Assembly (NCBI GenBank): GCA_905221605.1
Contig: CAJNDS010002566.1
Span: 52,501-116,500 of the forward strand
Direction: 5' to 3'
DNA length: 64,000 nucleotides
From: Symbiodinium natans
Taxonomy: Eukaryota; Sar; Dinophyceae; Suessiales; Symbiodiniaceae
In this document: positions 54,717 through 64,000 of the stretch, piece by piece
How positions within the stretch are numbered: the first letter of the stretch is position 1
How the letters are laid out: each line of letters starts with the position of its first letter
Translations under genes and position numbers: made by a program
The notes under the pieces: generated by a model
Seen by the model: only the letters and a program-made list of their open reading frames with translations
Told to the model about the DNA's origin: nothing
Database searches by the model: none

Positions 54717-57440
54717 GTCCTCTCACATGAGCATGGAGGGAGCATGGAGGGAGCATGGAGGGACGAGAGCATGCCACGAACAACACTTCCCAACTGACGG
54801 CTCCAAAGAACGGGGGCCCAGGGCACGCTCCATCATGGAACAGCTAGTGGTAGTTGAGGCCTGTGAAGGTTCATCGCAAAGATGGAGTGGTGTCTTGTCA
54901 GGGGCAAAGAGCCATCGCCGCAGCTACGGCCATTGCCCGACCCACCCAAGGCAGGCTGTAGGAGACTCTGTACTGGTAGCTTTGAGCTGAGTACACGCAC
55001 CCGGCACCGCAACAAGGAACCAGGATGTAGAGATCTGACCATATTCTGCTCCGTCTGTGCCAGGGCAAGCGGCTGAAGGTGGAGACCTTCCCAGACTCCC
55101 ACCACGTGGAGGTGGAGCTTCTGGTTTCGGGGGTCTGTACCATGGCGGCGGTCATCCCTGCTGCTCGGAAGAAGTGAGGACATCACCAGGACAGCCGACC
55201 AGTACGTGCACCTAATGGACCCTTTGTCCAAGGTCGAAGCAAGTATCCTTACTGTTCGACAGATCCTGAACGATCGTGTCAACTCGTACCTGACGTGCGA
55301 GAAGCACCTCGGCCAGCTAAGAGAGGCGAGCGTTTGCCAAACAAAACAGAGAGACAAACGATGAGCGCAGGAGGAGTCAGTTGAGTACAAGTAGATGATG
55401 TTGTTACATTGCTGGCGATGGGCGTGGGATCCAAGTGTCAGGAAGTGTGTCATTGGCAAGTCCTGGATGATGTTCACGATGTTCGGGTTGCCTCCGGAGT
55501 TCGACCTGGTGCTCGAGGAGGCAGCCGTGGAGGCGCCCCTTTGCAGTAGAACGAGAGCGGCGAACGAGTGCGCGATGAGCTTTGCGCCCATTGTGCCATC
55601 CTTTAAAGGTGGGCGTTCAGATCTCACGCCTGCAGTCTACGTTCGGGTTGGAGATCGTGAAGACCAATGGCGACGCACTTGGTGCCTCGGAGGTTCAGTT
55701 GAGCGGCCTGCGAGCTTCGTTTCGTTCTGCTGCATGTCGCTACTAAAGCCAGCCACAGCTGTACGAGGTGCTAGCACAATCATCTGCTGGAATTCGCGCT
55801 GTCGCTTTGAGCTGGCGATCTTCTCCGTGCTGCCTGGCCGATGAGGGCTGTCCTGCACATGGTCTGCGACTTGCCCAATACATCGAATACATGGGCATGT
55901 GGAGGCTGAAGGAAGGAAAGGAGGCGCACGAGCCCTTCACGTTCCGCCGGGCGCCTGCGACAGGGCAGCCGCAGGCTAGCTGAGTGGTGTTTACACAGTT
56001 TTTACACAGTGAGGCCATGAAGAGCGCCCCGGCGCTCCGGGGACCCTGCTCGCCGAGAATTTCTTGGACACGAATCTACGTGCTTGGGACTTCACATCAG
56101 GCAGGTCATGCAGCACGAGTTCACGCAAGTACACAGGTGTTGTCTGTATTGAAATGGCTGTTGGGGTGACCTCATCAAGCTTCATACCATGCCGCATCAA
56201 CGCCAGGAGAGGCGTTCCGCTCGACACATCCGATAATCTTCAGCTACTCTGATGACCCCCGTAGCAAGCGCGCACCTGGGCATCAACCCGTGTGGCGTCC
56301 GGGTGTGCCACGCGAGACCCGACCTTCCACTCAGGACTTCATGAACATCTCGACCAGCAAGACGGAACGACAGCAGTTCGACCACCCCGGGGAGGGCGGC
56401 ATTCTGGGCATGGGCCGGCAAGCTGCAAGAAGGGAGAGACAGAGAGAGCATGCCATCCGAGAAAGAGTAGCGCCAGTCCTACAGTACTACATGCAGGTGG
56501 CGTAGTTGTGCAGAGAGAGCAGGGTACCCTGGAGAAAGGGCCGAGTAAGGACAACCTAAAGTGTGGCGCGCCCTATCCAAGAATGTAGGTAGCTGTAGTG
56601 GAGTCTTCATCCCAGGGGCCAACGCCATCGTGCATCGAGTCGAGTTGGAAGCGGTGGAGAAGGAGCGCCGTGTGTGTCCTTCTCAGACTTGAAGCGGATC
56701 AGCGCAGCTTGCAGATCACTTCGCGTTGGCAAAACACACATCTGCAACAACGCGGAAAGGACCCGGAACCCGTGCGAAGGGGTTTGAGGCTGCGCGGCTC
56801 GGTCGCAGAGTGATCCGCTGGTTCTTGTGGTACTGTACGAAAAACTCGTGGTTTGAAAACACGAGCTGACACGGCAAGGCCGTGCCGCCTCAGCCAATGC
56901 AAAGAGTTCCACTAAGTTCCGCTAAGTTCAGCAACAAGAATCGCTTGTGTAAAAGTTGCAACAACAGAGCTCTGAGAGGGCGCCTGAGCTCCGACCACTC
57001 CTTCGAGCGGCGCTGGGATGCGGCGGTGAAACGGCCCTTCAGCCCGGACCCCGACAATTCATGTGAGCCCTTCTCTCAAACAGCTTGTTTTTCCATTCAA
57101 CAAGCATGATATACTTTGAAGTCAAAAGTCCCAAATACGGGGAGGCGGAAAGGGAGAAAGGCAGATGGCGACTCTGAGAGATTGACAAAGATGTTGCGAG
57201 AGGCCTCTGGAAGATGCTGGCATCCATGGAGCACAAGTCTGAAGCCGGCGTGGCCAAAAGGCCACTGGGCTTGGAGAGCTGTCCACGCACCAAGATTCCA
57301 CAAATGTTTTCACTCGAGATGCTGCGATGCTGTGAGGTTGCGCATGGCTGGTGCCCTCAACAAACAGGGTCGGCTTCTGTACTTCTATGGCCTGGGCCGG
57401 GTTCCTAGAAGCGAAACTCTGTGACGTTACCGGCCCACCG
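54717..57440 (+). CDS. string of coding exons, gene unassigned
   Basis: Exon-like segments with AG/GT/GC edges: about 55,065-55,175 (KRLKVETFPDSHHVEVELLV), 55,200-55,325 (YVHLMDPLSKVEASILTV), about 55,500-55,545 (EFDLVLEEAAVEAP), 55,610-55,730 (QSTFGLEIVKTNGDALG), 55,760-55,790 (LYEVLAQSSAG), about 55,845-55,980 (IEYMGMWRLKEGKEAHEPF), 56,250-56,480 (VASAHLGINPCGVRV; TERQQFDHPGEGGILG), 56,600-56,690 (FIPGANAIVHRVELEAVEKE) and 56,970-57,060 (LSSDHSFERRWDAAVKRPF). They may extend the phosphatase gene or belong to one or more others. No family is recognised, and order and boundaries are tentative. Confidence 0.35.
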
Positions 57441-58760
57441 TGTCCGTGCAAAAGGAATAGCCCTGGCCTCCAACAACAACAACCACGACGAGTACAAGTT
57501 CGAGGCACTCGGGGACGATTCGTTGACAGAACGAGGAGCCATGTGGAGCCGGGTGCGGCCTGGTGACCTGGTGGCAGGTGACCTTGCTCTCGCAGTACCA
57601 AGAGGACTTCTCATCCTACACTTTGAAGCAGTTCATGGACGACTACACGAAGGCCGCGCTGCCAGCCCAGCGTCTGCAGTTGTGCTGTGAGAGAGGGCTG
57701 GGCAAGAAGCGTTTGATGTGCAGTCGGGGGACATGGAGAAAGATGTCGATGGGCTCGATTTCTCTGAGCCCCGTGACCTCTTAAGTCTTGAGTTGTCGGC
57801 ACTTGTGGCAGCCGCAGGTGCTGGTGTCAGGCGACCTGTCGCCGGAGGCTGAAGGGTGAAGGGAAGTTGCAAACATCTAGGCTTCCGAGTGTGCAAGGTT
57901 GCTGTGTCGGAGCTTTCGTGCAACATTGCGCAGTTACTTCGAGGAGCATTGGCGCATCAAGGACATGCAGTCCAAGTTCTCTTTGATCAAGGTAAAGGTG
58001 CTCCTTGTGCCTCGGCGGGGAATTTCCGCAATTTTCCGCATTTTCAAGAGATCCGCGCAGTCATCGCCGATGCTTTCAAGGTGAGCCTTCTGAATGGTTT
58101 CAGAGATCTGACGCTTATGGGGGTGCAGGTGCTTTTGGATCCTTGGTAGTCGAGAGGTAGTCACCTTGTAGTCATTTTTTTTGCTGAATGTCGGGAGGCG
58201 TTCGACTTCAACCACATGAACAACGTGTTGGTTTCCAGAGATTGCAGGAAGGCCCGGCTCATCGACATCGACGGAGACAGCAAGGGCTCGATCCAGCCGC
58301 ACGGCTGCGTTGGCCTTTTTCCTGCACTCTGCAGTCGTGGCTTTTTCCTCTGTGAGCAGGTTCCCTTCCGAGTACATCCAGGGGTCGCGAGGCCAAGAGG
58401 ATGAGCCGGAGGACTCGAAGGGTCTGCCGACTTTGAGGGTTGCACCACCCTTCCAGCGCGACACACGGCGACTCACCTGCGACGCATCGCGCTTGTCGCG
58501 CTCGTCGCGCTTGCCCCTCGCAAAGCATCGGAGCATTGCATTGCAAGTTGCAGGACCTGCACAAGCCAGCGTTAGACGTCGACTTGTCGACGATGTTGCC
58601 CCTTGTGATCCAGCATCTCATCTGTGGCAAAGGCGCATTGCCGCATTGCCCTAAGCAGCAGTTCAATCTCCGAATTTGTCCGTGTGCTTCAGGCCGCGGC
58701 ACAACGTTCGTGACAAATCTCATCAGCAAGGTGAGGCCAGGATCTTTCTGTCACTGTCAG
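57441..58760 (+). CDS. kinase-like multi-exon gene (partial)
   Basis: Segments: about 57,455-57,560 (HDEYKFEALGDDSL), 57,577-57,690 (LLSQYQEDFSSYTLKQFMDD), 57,915-57,990 (YFEEHWRIKDMQSKFSLIK, ending at AAG|GTAAAG), about 58,048-58,080 (EIRAVIADAFK, ending AAG|GTGAGC), about 58,190-58,300 (FDFNHMNNVLV then ARLIDIDGDS), 58,360-58,460 (FPSEYIQGSRGQEDEPEDSK) and 58,550-58,640 (HKPALDVDLSTMLPLVIQHL). The fifth has D-x4-N-N-V-L-V and L-I-D-I-D-G with the spacing of a kinase catalytic loop and metal-binding Asp. HRD is replaced by A-F-D and DFG by D-I-D, so it resembles atypical or small-molecule kinases more than canonical protein kinases. The assignment is tentative. Confidence 0.4.
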
Positions 58761-58819
58761 AGACTGTCACGGTAGGAACTGAGGGCTCTCGAAAAATCTC
58801 CCAACTCTAAAATGCCGCA

Positions 58820-61800
58820 CCTCTCCGAGGCGAGTGGGAACGGAGTCCGAGGAGGATGCCAAGGGGCTGATCCGCGGGATCGTTCAGGACTCTAGCACGG
58901 CTAGGTCGCATGCTGTGGGATGGCGTAGTTGCTCGATGCGTGCTTGAGACTCTTGTCAGGAGGATTTCTTTCCGAAGCTTCCTCGCTGTCCAGCTGAGAG
59001 GGATGCCTGGACTTGAAGAACATATGATACAACACAGGTAGCATGTAGATTCGGGCGGGAAGTCTTCTACCCACTGCTACAAGCACACGTGCGCTCGATC
59101 ACGCTCGATCGCAAGGAGCGCAGCGAGAAGCATCTTGCCAAGGTTGTAGAGTGGCCGCTCGGAAACGTTTCAGCCCCGTGAGCCCATGTCAGCCCATGCA
59201 TGCCCATGCCAACTTTCTCGTACAGCGATGTAGAAGGTTGTAGGAGGTTGTAGAATCTTTGTAGAGGGTTGTCGCAGCACTTCCCTGAGGTTCTATGCCC
59301 TACTGATGCGGAGGTCTCCCTGGACCACTTGGACCAACGACATTTACGATGCAATGCGCTGCATTGACCACTTGCCAATCAGCTAGAAGCAGACCGGCAA
59401 ACTCGTGGGTGGTGGAGGATGCGGAGCTGCTCTTGGGTTGTCTGTGTCGAGTCTGAAGCACGGGCAACTCTGGAGCAATGTGTGCGTGGCCGAGCAGCAC
59501 CGGACCGGAGCGTGCGACCCGGTGTGACGCTGGGTTGGATGCTTTAGAAGGACACGTGGCGACATGTGGAAAGCGGGAAAGAGAATCTCGAGATCGAGGT
59601 GGGGGCACACGAGCATCTGCGAGGGTCGACTGGTTGCAGGACGTCCTCGCCATGTAGACTCCAAAGGCTGGCCACCATGTGGCCACATGCTGGCCGCACG
59701 GGGCTGTGAGCACCTTGCAGGACCCGCTAAGCCGCTAAGCCACCCTGGAGAAAAGAGACGACAAGGGCGATGGTGAGAAGTCAGGGAGTTCAGAACACCA
59801 TCTCTGCAGCGTGTTGCGCAGGCCTGCGTGCAGCTCTTGGAGAAGATTGCCACACAAGACATGAAGGCCCAGAATGGCAGAGATTGCCTGTGCTCTGTTG
59901 TCCTTGTCAGCCCGGCACCGCATTGCATGCGTCTGCTCGATACAGCCGCTCCCGTCGCTACAGGACATTGCCAAGAAGGTGGAAGAGAGGCCGGGTGCCT
60001 GTTGCTTCCCCAGCAGCTCCAAGCCTCTGCAAGTCGAGTTTCGGAGGGCACCTCTCGTAGCACCGCGTCAGAGTGCAGAGGATGGAAGACGAGGATGAAC
60101 ATGTTCGTGACTCCGCGTGGATCTGCGGCAGTTTGTTGCTTTCTGATGCGAGCATGTCGCCCATGGCTGATGCACGATGAAGACTGCTCCATAAGGTACT
60201 ATTCCCTGGAGGCCCCCTCAGCTCTCTCCAAGGTTTGCATGCAGTCCGGTACTTGATGTGTGAGGTACTTCTGAAATATTTTCTGCAACTTTGGCTCAGT
60301 CATGGCTGAAGTGTTCCACTCCCTTGCTTTCCGGGCGCTGGGGGATGTGGCAGGTGCTCGCGTGCTCCGATGTAGTGCGGTGTAAGGTGTCAGTTTGTTC
60401 TCAGACGTCCCAGATGTCTCAGATTTTTCAGTTTCAGCACAGGCTTTGGGAGATGACTTGAGCGAGGTGTACAAGACCAAGAGCACCAAGGCATGAGATC
60501 GTGGCCATAACGCACGATTCGAATGATCCCCATGCTTTGGCCAGGTGGAAGGAGCCGCAGCCCAGGGCTGCCAATGCTTCATTCAGGCCTAGGGCCTAGA
60601 GCACATAGAGCACCCGGAGCAACGAAGCATTTGTGAAGAGAGTGGGAAAAAGGAGACGGTAGGAGGACCGGGGGAGTGCCATGGAGTGGCGTAGGCCGCA
60701 GGCGTCAATGCCGTGTTGTGTCAGGCCGAAGCATTGCTGGGATGCGAGCGCTACGGGGAGGCGGAGACGGAAGCTCGGCACCTCGGCAAATCGAATTCGT
60801 CCGAACTGTTCCAATTGTTCCAGGATGGGATCTGCGATGCCCTGAGCCTGTTTGGGCTGCGCCAGGACGGCGGCTGAGAGTTTCCGGTCCGCGGGCGATG
60901 CCATCGGCGCGGCCGACGCGATGCGCGTGGTGGTGAAGTCTCTTCTTGGGCAGGCCAAGGATTTGGACCGAAGTTTCACACGGTTGTGAACGCGCGCTGT
61001 GAAGTTTATGAATCGTGATCAGCAGCTCAATGCCAGGGACGCCGCGACGAAGCGTTGGCCTTCGCCATGAAGGCCGCTTCTGGAGTGTAAAACTTGCGAA
61101 CGAAGAATGCAAACTAATTCAATAGCATGATCAGGACTCAGAGCAGAAACAAAACACGCCGAATGTAAATCAGATTGATACCAATTGGGTGGCATGATAA
61201 TGCTCGTGCATGGCCCAAGGAGAGAGACGAGGCCGAGAAGGGCCTCGCGCTCGCCAAGCTGCAGGTCTCCGTGGCCGAGGCCAGAGCACGGCGCTCTCCC
61301 GAAATGTGTGTAACAACCATGTAATGTAGCATGGTGAAACAGTGTAACCGTTTCATGCCATGCGCTCACTCCTTTGAATTGTTAGCTTTGGTACAACGCT
61401 GCGCGCGACTGTTATGCAGGCCTCCCTCGGCATTGGAAGCCAGACGCAGGCGGTGGCCGGGGTGAAGGAGGCGCGGCGGACCTTCGCCGACAAAGGCGCG
61501 GCTGCCATGGAGGCCTGGGAGATCCGGTGCAGTGATCTGCAGATTCATGTTGGTCATAGAGTCCGTAAGCTCTGTACAAGGAGTATGCGTTCCCTGTTCC
61601 GCATCGGCCTATTTTCTATGGAAGATCATGCCGTGCAATGCAACGTTTCCGCCCGCGAGAATTTCCGTTTGGCCGGATTCGCACAGAGTGCGGTTGACGT
61701 GCAGAGAACCTCCATGAACCCCTCTTGATTTTCCGTTGAGCGCATGGGATAGATTGTTCCCGCGCCACGCCTGGAATTGTCATCATCTGAGCATGCACGC

Positions 61801-62498
61801 TTTCATTCGGTATCGCCGATGCTGTGAGGTCCCGGTCGCCAAAGTGGAGTCTTTACCGCCCTGAAGTAGGCATGTGCAGAGCTTTTGTTTGGCATCGGCG
61901 TTGACCCGTCCCTGCTCTTCAAGCCACGAGATCTCGGAGGGCAGCAGAGGACTCGCATCCTCTCTCCCCCCTGTGCTAGTGTTCGTGGTCAGTGGTGTTT
62001 GGTGGCTGCCAAAAGTGCCCATTTCACTTTTCGACCGCTGATCTTTGCAGCCGGCCCTTTGCGAAATCGGTTCTTGTGGTTCATGGGTCCACGGATCTTG
62101 AGGGATTGGGGGCTTCGGGTACCTATGGATATTGACCTTACGTGCCTTCATGCGATCTGCCTAATGCTTCGATGGAGAGGCTTCGAGGCGCGTTCCGTCA
62201 TGTCGCCTCAGCCTGCGCTGCGCTCAACTCGGAAACTCGGAAGGCGGCGGCCCTGCGGGCCTTGGCAGCCCTGGAAATGGACAGGCTGAGCTTCTTAGCT
62301 TTTGCCCATGCCGAAAGAGCTCACTCTTGTGTGTGTCAGCTTTTGAGCACATGCACATGGGCAGGGGCGATGCCGACCTACCCGGCTTGGAGCTGGGACT
62401 CCGGCATGCTGAGGAGGCGGGAGAACACAGGGAGGGCTCCGGGGATGAAATGGTATTGGGAAGCATAAGTGGAGCATGAGAAGGAAACCGAGAAGAGG

Positions 62499-62537
<39 letters not shown>

Positions 62538-64000
62538 CTGAAATCGGAGAATCAGAGATGAGAGGGTAAGGATGATATTGTTCGGAGGCCAAGCAACGGG
62601 CCGTGGAGCTGAACAACCGCCGCCTGGAGGCGCTCTCCCAGTTGGATGTACAATTTGAGCCGGGTCCTCTCTACTACCTCTCGGACTCTCTTGTCTGAAA
62701 ACGCTCACAGTCGAAAATCTCACAATGTAAGTGGAGTTCTACTCGAGACGTGAGGCGGCGTGCCTGCTGTTGATGGTCGATGCCGCGGGCCTCCACAAGT
62801 CCGCGGAAGATGCCCTGCTCGTGGCGGAGGAACTTCTGGACGTGGCTTTGGAGCTCAAGGAGTTCCCAACAGTCTTGTCTCTTCGGAAGTTCACACAGTT
62901 CCGCACCGTTTTTTTCTCCGAAGCGTTTGGCTTTTCCCTCTTCCGGCTTTGTGAGAGGACAAGCATCTGGAGGCTTGCACCTTGAGCAAACTCTCGGACA
63001 CTTCGGCTGCATCCAAGAGCCACCATGACCTGACACCTAGCCTAGCCATGCCTGGCCATGCCTAGCAGCCGCTAGGGGGACAGAGTCGGACAGGTCGCGA
63101 ATGCCAAAATGCCCCTCAGGCGTGGAATCGCAAGCTCGGAGATCGTGATCGGTCCATCTCCGATGCAGAAGAAGCTTGGGAGATCTACCGGGACCTTGAG
63201 TCTCCGCAGGTCCCTCCGAGCCATTAAGCGCACAGCAGCTGGCAAGCTTCCTCAAGTCGCAAGGAGCCGCAAGCTCTCCGGGCCCTCGTGGAAGGTTCGG
63301 GGGAATTTGCGGTGCTATATCGAAACTTCGAAACTTCGCAGTGTCGCAGTCTCGCAACGTGCAGCGCCGGTCAAAATCTTGTGGGTCTTCGACACGGGGA
63401 GGCCTCCTGCCGGTGGACCCACGCCGTGCTCGGCGCCTCTGCAACGAGACCTTAGCCCGACTGCGTTGCTTGGCTGGGTTCGGCTGGGTTCGGACTCGGT
63501 CTCTCATGTTTTTTGGCTTCTATTCTCTCCCCTCCTCCTCTCTTCCGAGTTGATCTCGTTCTTTTCTGCATGCTGGGACATGTCTCTGCAGAAGGCGAGA
63601 AGGGAGACAAATTGGCCGAGATCGAGGTCACGCGTCTCCTTGTGGAGGCACATGGCTGCACATGGGCTGCGCATGGCTGAACCACCCTCCACCGCGCTGC
63701 ACCGTGCTCTGCAAAAAATGCCGAATCATGTGACTGTGGACATAGTGGGATGCAGGTGCTGCTCAGACTCGGGCACTCGCAGGACGCATGCGTGGTGTGC
63801 ATTGTCTGGCATGCATTGTGCGCGGCAGCGTCTTTCAATGCTGTTTGGTGGTTCAAGAAGCCCATCATCCACAAGCGGATCAGGAGGCTGCCTCGGCAGC
63901 GCAAGATTGCATCCTCATCTGCAAGGACGACTTGCTGGTGAGTGCGCCCTCCCCCCCTCCCCCCCCGAGGTTAACCCGCTTTACAACCAGAATCCCCGCT
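58820..64000 (+). CDS. TPR-like helical protein, many short exons, runs off the right end
   Basis: At least 14 exon-like segments of 40-150 nt, all on +, encode Ala/Glu/Leu-rich helices. Examples: 59,078-59,150 (VRSITLDRKERSEKHLAK), 59,800-59,878 (QRVAQACVQLLEKIATQDMK), 60,725-60,885 (AEALLGCERYGEAETEARHL), 61,205-61,300 (ERDEAEKGLALAKLQVSVAE), 61,417-61,530 (VKEARRTFADKGAAAMEAW), 62,170-62,285 (VASACAALNSETRKAAALRA), 62,731-62,858 (LHKSAEDALLVAEELLDVAL), 63,118-63,205 (RSISDAEEAWEIYRDLE), 63,594-63,670 (KLAEIEVTRLLVEAH) and 63,873-63,937 (EAASAAQDCILICKDDLL). Several match the W-LG-Y-A-F-A-P spacing of TPR helix pairs only loosely. Introns are 50-800 nt. The start and family remain uncertain, and more than one gene is possible. 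Confidence 0.5.
62501..62534. repeat. (CT)n microsatellite
   Basis: Uninterrupted CT dinucleotides of about 34 bp in an intron of the TPR-like gene. Confidence 0.97.

Overview
The window looks like nuclear DNA of a dinoflagellate (core Dinophyceae, possibly Symbiodiniaceae-like). I infer this from several things together: a decayed Ty1/copia-type element of the kind carrying a DEGCNST protease, an integrase and an RNase H; intron-rich genes with AG|GC as well as AG|GT donors; degenerate TTTAGGG-like blocks (the plant/dinoflagellate telomere type); families such as organellar helical-repeat proteins; abundant microsatellites; and every recognisable gene on the + strand. No species can be named from this. 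Layout. 1-4,000 is AT-rich, gene-free repeat DNA: a dyad-rich satellite, degenerate short repeats, a putative 2.2 kb element bounded by inverted repeats and (AT)n palindromes, perfect hairpins, and decayed telomere-like sequence. 4,000-6,500 has only a roughly 120-bp tandem repeat. 6,560-13,800 is a broken copia-like retroelement with protease, an extra RapZ-C-like domain, integrase and RNase H; the reverse transcriptase is missing. 13,800-20,300 is intergenic with simple repeats. 20,311-22,150 encodes a secreted protein of unknown family. 25,903-28,295 encodes a helical-repeat protein with a C-terminal deaminase-like PCxxC motif. 28,720-30,610 holds exons of a gene with homologous mini-exons, two of which were copied again by a 599-bp duplication. 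30,610-34,800 is repeat-rich intergenic DNA. From 34,820 onward the window is gene-dense: a ubiquitin-protease-like/ubiquitin-like gene (34,820-39,450), a repeat array (40,130-40,990), a CCCH zinc-finger gene fused to a ubiquitin-specific protease domain that has lost its catalytic Cys and His (41,788-45,380), a HEAT-repeat fragment (46,590-47,160), an EngB-type GTPase (48,181-50,119), an unassigned multi-exon gene (50,640-52,500), a dual-specificity phosphatase (53,111-54,720), further unassigned exons, a kinase-like exon group (about 57,450-58,760) and a helical TPR-like gene running off the right end (58,820-64,000). The genes do not form an obvious pathway. Two themes recur: ubiquitin-related folds (two neighbouring USP-like genes, at least one a pseudoenzyme) and RNA or organelle biology (helical-repeat/deaminase protein, CCCH fingers, EngB GTPase). 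Exon boundaries were placed by eye from reading frame, phase and AG/GT/GC signals; only those marked as phase-matched should be treated as specific predictions.
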